Shown here piece after piece: positions 23,257-29,877 of a stretch of 36,484 nt of DNA. This stretch comes from a virus: the IMG/VR virus record IMGVR_UViG_3300043122_000030, positions 1-36,484 of that record; one strand, given 5' to 3'. The notes below the pieces were generated by a model. The model worked only from the letters and a program-made list of their open reading frames with translations, was not told the origin of the DNA and searched no databases. How positions within the stretch are numbered: the stretch's first letter is position 1; each line of letters begins with the position of its first letter. The position numbers were made by a program, and so were the translations under genes.

Positions 23257-23478
23257 TTATGCCTCCATATTTGCCCCGTAGTAGCATTTTTCTTGTCTGT
23301 TCCAACAAACACACACGTAATCTTTTAAATGTCTTAAATTTGCGCTTAAACTGCTTTCACTAATTATCTTATTTGCTACAATCAAACACATATCATCTTT
23401 GCTTATTGTTAATCCTTTAGAAAATATGTATTCAATCTCTTTAGCAATTAACTTATAGTCTTTGCTTATCATAGCCAT
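23257..23478 (-). CDS. hypothetical protein (73 aa)
   Basis: 73 residues; helical pattern with three cysteines late in the sequence (YVCVCWNRQEKCYYG). GTGAGGTT lies before ATG 23478. Not recognised. It follows the SSB gene by 28 bases and belongs to the same transcript. Confidence 0.62.
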   Translation of the reverse strand: MAMISKDYKLIAKEIEYIFSKGLTISKDDMCLIVANKIISESSLSANLRHLKDYVCVCWNRQEKCYYGANMEA

Positions 23479-23506
23479 TGCATAACCTCACTTTAGCACG
23501 TTAATG

Positions 23507-23926
23507 CTAAAAAGGAATGTCGTCATCGTCGAAGTCATCATCAACACTAACAAAATCATTATTCTTTTTATTTGCTTGTGTTTGGGTTGGTTTTGAGTTA
23601 TTAGAATCTCCTTTACTTTCAGCAAAATTCTGTTCCTCGATAATCACATCTGTAGTATAACGACGTACTCCGTCTTTCTCATAACTACCTGTTTGTAAAT
23701 GCCCTACAATCGCTATTTGCATACCTTTATGAAACCACTTCTCTGCAAACTCTCCATTTTTACCAAACGCTACACAATTAATAAAATCGGCATCCGGTTC
23801 TCCGTCACGCTTAAATCGTCTGTTAATCGCTAATGTATATCTTGCTATTGCAAGTGGCTCTGATGCTTGGCTGTATCTTACTTCCGGTTCTTTAGTTAAT
23901 CTTCCCATTCCGATAAATTTATTCAT
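23507..23926 (-). CDS. ssb: single-stranded DNA-binding protein
   Basis: 139 residues. An OB-fold with MGRLTKEPEVRYSQ, FINCVAFGKNGEFAEKWFHKG and TDVIIEEQNFAESK, followed by a flexible Asn/Gln linker and the acidic tip DDDDIPF that recruits partner proteins. It protects ssDNA in phage replication and recombination. It is coupled (ATGA) to the RHH gene upstream. Confidence 0.95.
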   Translation of the reverse strand: MNKFIGMGRLTKEPEVRYSQASEPLAIARYTLAINRRFKRDGEPDADFINCVAFGKNGEFAEKWFHKGMQIAIVGHLQTGSYEKDGVRRYTTDVIIEEQNFAESKGDSNNSKPTQTQANKKNNDFVSVDDDFDDDDIPF

Positions 23927-24066
23927 TTGTTTCCTCCGTTTTCTTTTTTTAATATTTCCATTAATTGTAATCTGATATAAGAACCTGTTGCCAAGCCTTT
24001 ACGTTCCGCTGTTTGCTTCAACTGCTCCTTTAATTCTTTGTCAGCTAAAAATATAATTCTTTCCAT
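23923..24066 (-). CDS. ribbon-helix-helix (CopG-like) protein, 47 aa
   Basis: MERIIFLADKELKEQLKQ, ERKGLATGSYIRLQLMEIL: a short beta strand and two helices, the RHH pattern, with a perfect AAGGAGGTG site. It is directly behind a consensus promoter with repeated elements and coupled to ssb, suggesting autoregulation of the RHH-ssb transcript. Confidence 0.78.
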   Translation of the reverse strand: MERIIFLADKELKEQLKQTAERKGLATGSYIRLQLMEILKKENGGNK

Positions 24067-24077
24067 TGCTACACCTC

Positions 24078-24123
24078 CTTTAAGTGATAATACTATTATA
24101 CTTTAAGTGTAACTCAATGTCAA
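24078..24123 (-). promoter_or_regulatory. consensus promoter with operator-like repeats before RHH-ssb
   Basis: Minus strand TTGACA (24123-24118), a 17-bp spacer, TATAAT (24100-24095). The dyad ATAATA-G-TATTAT (24099-24087) overlaps the -10, and CACTTAAAG occurs twice as a direct repeat (24109-24101 and 24086-24078), the second merging with the ribosome binding site. An RHH autorepressor site is likely. Confidence 0.75.
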
Positions 24124-24476
24124 TCTATTTCTTGAACTTCTATGATTATTTTATCTTTTTCGAACTCATGAAAGACTTGACATAATCCGACCACATACTT
24201 GCGTGAATCTTCTTCGATTAAATAGCCTTTCATACCGTCTATGATTAACTTGGATAAATATCCATGATTATCTATATCTAACCTTGTATTATATCTGATC
24301 GTAATAATAACCGGACGTTTAAATATCTTTTTTGGCAACTGCTTTTTCATGTTAATCTGCACTAGCTGATGCCAATAATCGGCTTTTTTCTTGCGTATGG
24401 CCCAATGACTGCCTGCATATAGCTTATTTAGTCCTTCTTTACCTGTTACCTTGTAGTTTATTTCAAATTTTACCAT
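24120..24476 (-). CDS. RusA-like Holliday junction resolvase
   Basis: 118 residues. The RusA pattern is seen in TRLDIDNHGYLSKLIIDGMKG and EEDSRKYVVGL: conserved Asp residues before and after the helix that bind metal. RusA-type enzymes cut branched DNA in replication/recombination. It begins inside the end of the zinc-ribbon gene. Confidence 0.82.
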   Translation of the reverse strand: MVKFEINYKVTGKEGLNKLYAGSHWAIRKKKADYWHQLVQINMKKQLPKKIFKRPVIITIRYNTRLDIDNHGYLSKLIIDGMKGYLIEEDSRKYVVGLCQVFHEFEKDKIIIEVQEID

Positions 24477-24631
24477 TGACGTTCTCCCTTCGTTATATAA
24501 TCATTGTAATGCTCTATTTTAGCCTTGCATTTAGGACACCTCTTCAAGTTGAACATCGTTTCACGCCCACATACAGGGCATTTATTAACGTCTTTCTTAT
24601 CCTCGACTTGCCAATCAATTACTTTTCGCAT
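24470..24631 (-). CDS. 53-residue zinc-ribbon protein
   Basis: C18/C21 and C32/C35 (CPVCGRETMFNLKRCPKC) form a zinc ribbon. GGAGGTTAATTA precedes ATG 24631. It overlaps the ends of its neighbours, typical of this operon. The role is unknown. Confidence 0.72.
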   Translation of the reverse strand: MRKVIDWQVEDKKDVNKCPVCGRETMFNLKRCPKCKAKIEHYNDYITKGERQW

Positions 24632-25007
24632 TAATTAACCTCCATTCACAATTAGCTTTTGAATATGGTTTGTTTTTATCTAGTTTAACGAGAGTATAAC
24701 TATAGTCTATAGGATCCTTCATGTCATTATAAAAAGATTTATAATTATCCCATTCACTTTGCTTATTTTTAATGTTTTTCCAAGTAACATATGATTTACT
24801 TTTTGTTTTCCCATGAGTTTTACTTGCGCAACTTCTACATTGCTTTGTATTACCGCTGGATAAGTTATTAGATGTAACATTTACTATTGATCCACAACTA
24901 CATTGACACTGCCATACTATAGATCCGCTTTTTGAGCGTTTATTTGTTTCTTTAATTACTTTTAAACTTCCAAATATTTTATTTATAAGATCAATTTTTA
25001 CAGGCAC
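24615..25007 (-). CDS. degenerate HNH/homing-endonuclease-like zinc-finger protein
   Basis: 130 residues. The N-terminal part (IFGSLKVIKE ... WQCQCSCGSIVNVTSNNLSSGNTKQCRSC) is the zinc-finger region seen in phage HNH homing endonucleases. The C-terminal part retains KLDKNKPYSKANCEWR, resembling the DxxxxYxxxNCxW region, but the HNH histidine motif is lost. It may be a DNA-binding remnant of a homing endonuclease. It is AT-rich, suggesting later insertion. Confidence 0.68.
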   Translation of the reverse strand: MPVKIDLINKIFGSLKVIKETNKRSKSGSIVWQCQCSCGSIVNVTSNNLSSGNTKQCRSCASKTHGKTKSKSYVTWKNIKNKQSEWDNYKSFYNDMKDPIDYSYTLVKLDKNKPYSKANCEWRLINAKSN

Positions 25008-25385
25008 TTAATTACCCCCTTTAATATTTTTTAAAATATCTTTTAAATGTTTGTAATAATTTTCATATTGCTTATACTCTATTTTTATTGTTTTAGGATA
25101 AAATGAATCCATTCGGTTAAAGTTATATAATCCGTTTATGTTAAATTGAATATTATATCCTAGTTTAATCATTTTTTTTATTTCTTCTTTTTCTACTCCA
25201 ATATATGGCATTAATATATTATGACCACAACAGCAACCCGTTGTTTTAATTCCAAGTGACCAAAGATATCTTATTTCACTCTCTAAGCATTTATCAATTA
25301 AAATTTCTTTATTTAATAATGTAGAATAAACGCTTACTTGGTTTTTATAATTTTGTGGTTCTACTTTTTCACTACAATCACACAT
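25008..25385 (-). CDS. conserved-looking hypothetical phage protein (125 aa)
   Basis: 125 residues: an N-terminal CxC (MCDCSEK), then IDKCLESEIRYLWSLGIKTTGCCCGHN, then VEKEEIKKMIKLGYNI. The CCCGH and LGIKT motif resembles a protein common in Firmicutes phages, but I know no name or function. It overlaps the upstream gene by eight bases. Confidence 0.68.
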   Translation of the reverse strand: MCDCSEKVEPQNYKNQVSVYSTLLNKEILIDKCLESEIRYLWSLGIKTTGCCCGHNILMPYIGVEKEEIKKMIKLGYNIQFNINGLYNFNRMDSFYPKTIKIEYKQYENYYKHLKDILKNIKGGN

Positions 25386-26364
25386 TTAATCTCTCCCTTA
25401 TTTCTTTAGCCATATAGCTAATTTTATATTGAATTTGCTTGTTATCTTTATCTCTTGATGATTGTAGTATTTTATTAATCAGGTCATTATATTCATTTAT
25501 GTCTATTCCAATCCACCACATCATAACGTCGTGACCGTCTTTCCATTCTGTTGGCATACCTTCGTTTATTCTGTTTTCATTCATCCGATCAAAAGCATTT
25601 TTGTATTGGTAAAATACATATGGGAAATTAATGAAATCATATATAATCTTTTTACCTTGAAGCGGACAACCTAAGCAACCTAAACGCGTGTATCCTTCAT
25701 CATACAACTTACAATAAGGAACATTATAGTCTTTAATAAACTTCCAAACTTCTTCATCTGTCCATTCAATAATTGGATTAACTATATGTTTACCTTTATA
25801 TGTGCATGATTCAATCATTTTTCTTTTTTCGTCATTATCATTTAACAAACTAAATTTACTACGTTCTTGCTTTGCTTTTTTTGCTTGAGATCCATAAGCG
25901 TTATACTCCACTTCTTGACGGTTGTTTTTTCGTCTAGCTGATTCAGCCCATCTTACTCCGGTTATTACTGTTCTACCGTTGCCACCTTCTTCTTTTAATA
26001 CATCGCAACAATATCTTACAACCCGAGTTGGTGGCATTTTCTTTTTAACAATTAGATCCCACATATTTATTTTAGGCTTAATCATATCAACATCTTTATA
26101 GTTGTTTTTAATAAACTTTGTCAGCTCAGGCGGATCTACTGTCGTGATCGCATAATGTGCGTCAAATTTAACTCCTGCCATTTTTGCCAATTCATATATA
26201 ACAACACTATCTTTCCCACCACTAAAAGCTAAATAATAACCGTCTTTAGGTTCAAATGCTTTTAGTCTATCAATAGATGCTTTTAATTTCTTATCAAAGA
26301 CAAGTTGATCGTTTTCAGATTCATTTATAACTTTATTATTTAGACCTAGAATTAATTGTTCCAT
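25378..26364 (-). CDS. PAPS reductase/DNA sulfurtransferase-family protein
   Basis: 328 residues. The SGGKDS loop (48-53) of the PP-loop ATP pyrophosphatase family is followed by RYCCDVLKE (C119/C120) and GCLGCP (C230/C233), cysteines that may hold an iron-sulfur cluster. The family includes PAPS reductase, DndC-like and phage proteins; substrate cannot be told. No dndD/E or pglX-like partners are in the window. A nucleotide or DNA modification role with the DUF1599-type protein is possible. Confidence 0.82.
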   Translation of the reverse strand: MEQLILGLNNKVINESENDQLVFDKKLKASIDRLKAFEPKDGYYLAFSGGKDSVVIYELAKMAGVKFDAHYAITTVDPPELTKFIKNNYKDVDMIKPKINMWDLIVKKKMPPTRVVRYCCDVLKEEGGNGRTVITGVRWAESARRKNNRQEVEYNAYGSQAKKAKQERSKFSLLNDNDEKRKMIESCTYKGKHIVNPIIEWTDEEVWKFIKDYNVPYCKLYDEGYTRLGCLGCPLQGKKIIYDFINFPYVFYQYKNAFDRMNENRINEGMPTEWKDGHDVMMWWIGIDINEYNDLINKILQSSRDKDNKQIQYKISYMAKEIRERLNV

Positions 26365-26803
26365 CGCTCTCCACCTTCCCCAAGTAATTGTATACTTGAT
26401 TTACTAAATCAGACTTTAAATGATTTTGAAAACTCAAATCTTTTATTGATATATTTGCTCTTGATTCCCAATATGGAAGGAATTCTAATAGCTTTTTGGG
26501 TTCTTTCTCTACTGCTACAACAAATCTTTTTGTTAAATCAATAAATGCCTGTAATTCTTCGCTCACTCCAAAATTTTCTATGTTTATTATTCTTTCAGTT
26601 AATTCACAATATTCTATATGGTCCATTGTTTCATAGGCTTTTCTTAGAGCAATTACCATATCTTGCTCTTTTTTGTCATCAAGTATATTTCCATCTGCAT
26701 CACGATTTTTTGATATGAATTGTTTATATACTTTCCCATATTCTGCCGGATCATCAGCAAATGCCAAAGCTACATTATCTAATAAGGATTTGTTTTTAGC
26801 CAA
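26336..26803 (-). CDS. hypothetical protein beside helicase (155 aa)
   Basis: 155 residues, helical and acidic (DNVALAFADDPAEYGKVY ... YCELTERIINIENF). Not recognised. It overlaps the helicase and PAPS-family genes at its two ends. Helicase-loader or inhibitor roles fit the place but have no motif support. Confidence 0.65.
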   Translation of the reverse strand: MAKNKSLLDNVALAFADDPAEYGKVYKQFISKNRDADGNILDDKKEQDMVIALRKAYETMDHIEYCELTERIINIENFGVSEELQAFIDLTKRFVVAVEKEPKKLLEFLPYWESRANISIKDLSFQNHLKSDLVNQVYNYLGKVESDGTINSRSK

Positions 26804-27708
26804 TTCTGTTCACCTTCGCCTTTCCAATTAAATTCATACTTTAAAGCTTTACCTAATCTTGTCATTTCAAAATAACATCGTATACCTTTATCAAAATATA
26901 GAGGAATATTACCAACGTTCTCTCCAATAGTTCTGTTAAGCATCAATCTAAAATATCCGTCCGCTTCATCTTCGCTATCATATGAACGCATTATCTGTAC
27001 CATGTAATCAACTAAATTTATTATCTCACTATTACCCAATACGTCATATATGCCCATTTCCTCTCCTTGCTGCGCTGACTTATTAGGGTGTGCAACAACA
27101 ATACAGTGACAATTGCTAGACTTTGCTAAATCACACGTCCTTTTCATAAACCTAGATTGATTCTCTAGTTTTTCCGCATTTGTACCGTTAACCAACATCA
27201 TAAGGTTATCAAATATTACTAAGTCAATATCATTAGCATCAACATAGGCTTCAACAAAATCATGTAATTCTTCTAAGTCATCAAAAGGTGATAGGTACTT
27301 GCTAAAGACTGTTAAGCGGTCCTTGTGCCATTCTTTTAGCATATCTAATACAAAAGGCTTAGGCTCTATTATATGGTGCTTATTCATCAATACCTTGTCA
27401 TAGTATTTTGCATTATTGCCAATAACCATTGTATATAATTTATTGATCAGTGTATCTTGGTCGTGTTCTCCGTCTATCAGTAAAACTCTATAGCCTTTAT
27501 CAACTGCATTTAATGCTACCCTATGAAGTACCGTTGACTTTCCTTCTTTTGGCACTCCGGTCAACAATGTAACCTTTTTTGTAGGCAAATCGTTCATATA
27601 ACCTTCTGCTGTAGGTATTCCAATCGGTATGAATTTAACGTCACCTTCTGTTATTCTTTTGTAAGGATCATTGTATAGGTTCCTTATACCTAAGTTGTGC
27701 TTGCTCAT
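26779..27708 (-). CDS. DnaB-type replicative helicase (RecA-like core)
   Basis: 309 residues from ATG 27708, because GGAGG is eight bases upstream of MSKHNLG; the extra nine codons up to 27735 have no site. Walker A GVPKEGKST (about 51-59), then LLIDGEHD and DLVIFDNLMMLV (Walker B), VVAHPNKSAQQGEEMGIYDVLGNSEI and late RLGKALKYEFNW are RecA-fold helicase features. An N-terminal primase-interaction domain is absent. It follows the initiator gene, as in many phage replication modules. Confidence 0.85.
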   Translation of the reverse strand: MSKHNLGIRNLYNDPYKRITEGDVKFIPIGIPTAEGYMNDLPTKKVTLLTGVPKEGKSTVLHRVALNAVDKGYRVLLIDGEHDQDTLINKLYTMVIGNNAKYYDKVLMNKHHIIEPKPFVLDMLKEWHKDRLTVFSKYLSPFDDLEELHDFVEAYVDANDIDLVIFDNLMMLVNGTNAEKLENQSRFMKRTCDLAKSSNCHCIVVAHPNKSAQQGEEMGIYDVLGNSEIINLVDYMVQIMRSYDSEDEADGYFRLMLNRTIGENVGNIPLYFDKGIRCYFEMTRLGKALKYEFNWKGEGEQNWLKTNPY

Positions 27709-28489
27709 ATGTTTCAGCCTCCGAATATACGACATCTAATTTGCTTTTTTTGTTGTTCTTTTTTTCTTCTTTGTATTCTTCATCAGTAAAGTCTAAGTAC
27801 CTACCATTCCAAAACGTTCCTTCGTTCAAATACTTCAAATCCTTAAACCCGTTCTTTCTTTCATTGTCAACAAACTTAATATAACGTTCTATACATCGTT
27901 TTAATTCATCAACAGAATATTGTTTAAGTATAGCAGGTAATTTCTTAATAGCGACTGCTTTTGTTTTAGTACCCGGATATAAAGAACGAATTTGTTTTAT
28001 TTCTTCTTGTTGTTTTTGTTTGTCAGAAATAGAAGACACATTCTTTTTATTATCATTGTTTTTATTATTATCATTATTGTTAGTTGTTAGTTGCTTGTTA
28101 GTTGCTTGTTGATTGCTTGTTAGTTGCTTGTTAGTTTGCTTGTTAGTTTCGCTATTAACATCTTGATAAAATCCCCAATTTACAATGGTTATAAGCCTAT
28201 TTTTGTTTGTTGATTCGTTTGTTAGAAATTCGTATTTTTCAAATCTCTTTAATGCTGTTCTTACATTCTGCAATGATATTCCTTTACCACTTTTTAGTTG
28301 TATTTTCTCAAGACTTGTTACAAATTGACCGGGTTTTGCTTTGTATTTTTCACCTTTAAATTCCCATTCATTTTCTTTGTGATTTGCTAATAATAAAAGT
28401 GTTATTAAAACTGTTTTTTGTTCAGGGGTTGATTCTAACCATATGGGTTTTTCTATTAATTCCCTGTGTAGCGATACCCATCCTTGCAT
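27668..28489 (-). CDS. DnaD/replisome-organiser-type initiator
   Basis: 273 residues. N-terminal winged helix (about 1-105: GWVSLHRELIEKPIW ... LQNVRTALKRFEKYEFLTNE ... ITIVNWGFYQ) is the replisome-organiser domain. A Thr/Asn/Gln linker (about 114-150) encodes a repeat array, then a helical C-terminal region. Such proteins open the phage origin and load helicase; the helicase gene follows directly. The linker DNA may be the origin. Confidence 0.83.
   Translation of the reverse strand: MQGWVSLHRELIEKPIWLESTPEQKTVLITLLLLANHKENEWEFKGEKYKAKPGQFVTSLEKIQLKSGKGISLQNVRTALKRFEKYEFLTNESTNKNRLITIVNWGFYQDVNSETNKQTNKQLTSNQQATNKQLTTNNNDNNKNNDNKKNVSSISDKQKQQEEIKQIRSLYPGTKTKAVAIKKLPAILKQYSVDELKRCIERYIKFVDNERKNGFKDLKYLNEGTFWNGRYLDFTDEEYKEEKKNNKKSKLDVVYSEAETYEQAQLRYKEPIQ
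28038..28150 (-). repeat. iteron-like array and AT-rich element in the initiator gene (possible origin)
   Basis: Seven near-copies of ttgttag(t) with an 11-bp period (28077, 28084, 28095, 28106, 28117, 28128, 28140), then an A+T-rich stretch at 28038-28076. An array of helical-phase repeats beside an AT-rich unwinding region within the initiator gene is the classic layout of a theta-type phage origin (as in lambda O). Confidence 0.62.
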
Positions 28490-28492
28490 TAG

Positions 28493-28675
28493 TTATTCCC
28501 CCTTTAATCCTAGAAATTCTTCGACATCTTTTAAATCAATAACCATTCTTGGCTTGATCCCGATAACTTTTTCAGTTTCTGTTTTCAAACCCTTTCTTAT
28601 CCAATGTCTAACTGCCATTGATGTTACTCCATAATAATCAGCAACCTCTGAAACTGTGTATAAACGTTCTTCCAT
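28493..28675 (-). CDS. MerR/excisionase-like helix-turn-helix protein
   Basis: 60 residues. YTVSEVADYYGVTSMAVRHWIRKGLK is a winged-helix of the MerR/excisionase type, and DLKDVEEFLGL is a common end. GGAGGTGCGAAG precedes the ATG. It is the first gene after the promoter at 28695-28723 and precedes the initiator. The role in regulation is inferred. Confidence 0.8.
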   Translation of the reverse strand: MEERLYTVSEVADYYGVTSMAVRHWIRKGLKTETEKVIGIKPRMVIDLKDVEEFLGLKGE

Positions 28676-28694
28676 CTTCGCACCTCCTAACTAT

Positions 28695-28723
28695 ATTATA
28701 ATATAAAAGTAAAGCAAAGTCAA
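28695..28723 (-). promoter_or_regulatory. near-consensus promoter for the replication module
   Basis: Minus strand TTGACT (28723-28718), 17 bp, TATAAT (28700-28695), overlapping an AT palindrome ATATTATAATAT. It drives the HTH-initiator-helicase genes. Confidence 0.7.
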
Positions 28724-28754
28724 CCAAACATATTATGTTATATTGTCAACATAT

Positions 28755-28779
28755 CCTATTGAATATTCCTGTATAAATT
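28755..28779 (-). repeat. 3' flank repeat of methyltransferase 2
   Basis: cctattgaata...ataaatt matches 29853-29877 with 22 of 25 identical. The paired copy overlaps the stop of the other methyltransferase, so both methyltransferase genes have the same downstream flank. Confidence 0.7.
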
Positions 28780-28783
28780 TATA

Positions 28784-29605
28784 TCAATTTGCTTTATCGA
28801 ATATGTTTAATTGTTGTTCATTTGGCAGCGGTAGCATTTCTTCTATTGCTTTTTTAAAGAAATTCTTGTCAATCTCAAAGCCAAAGCTATGACGGTTTAA
28901 TTCTCTCGCTGCTCTTAAAGTTGTTCCACTTCCTGCACATGGATCAATAACAACATCGCCTTCATCTGTAAATATTTCTATTAATTCTCTTAATAAATTA
29001 ACCGGCTTTTGAGTAGGGTGTAATTTTGGATAATCGTTTTTATTATCTCGTTTTATTTCAAACCAATTTTTAATCATTCTTCCGGTTCCTCTTATGTTTT
29101 TACCGTTTTCATCTTTTTTAACCCCGTTATTGAATTTAGGCAATTTGTCACGATACAAAACGACTGCGTATTCTGTAGCACCTACTATTTTCATGTTAGC
29201 CTTTAAGACTTGCGATGATGTATTTTTTATAAATACTAGAGGATAGCTATTATTAAAGCCATGTTTTTTACCATATTCTTGAATAATAGGCATTTGTTGA
29301 AAAGAGCAAAAAACAATCATCGCCGGAGCTTGTCCTTTTTCCTTTGGTTCTTTTTTTAATAACTTGCTACAAAAGTGCATATATTCAGCTAAATTAAAAT
29401 TATGATCTGTATTAAAAAATGCTTTTCCTGCTTTTGATGATTCTCCGTTTTTATTTTCTCCACCAACATACCATTCAGTAGATGAACCATATGCGTTTTT
29501 ACCTAGGTTATAAGGTATATCAGTCAACACTAGCTGCGCTTTTGGTATTCCGTATCTTTTAAAATTTTGAAAATGATCGTTGTATAACTCCTGTTTTATC
29601 TTCAT
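28784..29605 (-). CDS. N4/N6-type DNA methyltransferase (beta class)
   Basis: 273 residues. Motif IV DIPY at 29-32 comes before motif I DPCAGSGTT at 221-229 (beta-class order), and HPTQKPVNLLRELI is present. It methylates DNA adenine N6 or cytosine N4; target unknown. No restriction endonuclease gene is adjacent, so it probably protects phage DNA from host restriction. Sequences homologous to the antirepressor end and to the neighbour's 3' flank surround it. Confidence 0.86.
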   Translation of the reverse strand: MKIKQELYNDHFQNFKRYGIPKAQLVLTDIPYNLGKNAYGSSTEWYVGGENKNGESSKAGKAFFNTDHNFNLAEYMHFCSKLLKKEPKEKGQAPAMIVFCSFQQMPIIQEYGKKHGFNNSYPLVFIKNTSSQVLKANMKIVGATEYAVVLYRDKLPKFNNGVKKDENGKNIRGTGRMIKNWFEIKRDNKNDYPKLHPTQKPVNLLRELIEIFTDEGDVVIDPCAGSGTTLRAARELNRHSFGFEIDKNFFKKAIEEMLPLPNEQQLNIFDKAN

Positions 29606-29645
29606 GTTTTCCTCCTATATTAAACCTTTGTTTTTTAATTGTTTA
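29603..29645 (-). repeat. 5' flank repeat of methyltransferase 2
   Basis: This 43-bp block matches 31286-31328 at 40 of 43 positions. It includes the ribosome binding site and the last codons of an antirepressor reading frame. Confidence 0.8.
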
Positions 29646-29683
29646 CCGTAGTTTACAAGTACCTCGTGTTTCACGACCCCATT
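29615..29683 (-). pseudogene. antirepressor 3' remnant
   Basis: An open frame ending GKQLKNKGLI, TAG, versus the intact antirepressor end AKQLKDKGLI. It has no start or upstream domain, and a stop (TAA) lies only 23 codons back. It is best explained as a leftover of KilAC-coding DNA duplicated with the methyltransferase slot. Confidence 0.7.
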
Positions 29684-29852
29684 TTATATATTAATGTTTG
29701 CATTTTATTTTAAAGTGTTTACATTATAAGGTAAATTGTTACCATTAAAAAAACTTTTATATCGCATAAGTTGAGCTATTTAAATTAGGTACATGGTGTT
29801 TTACCACCCACCTACAACATTAATTAAATCTAGTATTATATAAGCCTCAACG
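29684..29852 (-). other. intergenic region, candidate promoter
   Basis: No gene is seen. A palindrome ggtaaattgttacc and a TATAAT with a weak -35 (TTTTTA, 17 bp) are noted near 29730-29757. Activity is uncertain. Confidence 0.35.
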
Positions 29853-29877
29853 CCTATTGAATACTACTGCATAAATT
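29853..29877 (-). repeat. 3' flank repeat of methyltransferase 1
   Basis: The copy of the 28755-28779 repeat (22 of 25 identical) overlaps the C5-methyltransferase stop codon. It may reflect homologous recombination joining methyltransferase slots. Confidence 0.7.

Noticed and set aside
28077-28150. CRISPR-like short repeats
   Set aside because: Units are 11 bp with no 25-40 bp unique spacers and lie inside a coding gene; iterons or linker repeats fit better.
29684-29852. Possible small gene in the gap between methyltransferases
   Set aside because: Only frames under 11 codons with stops; a weak promoter/dyad is all that can be supported.
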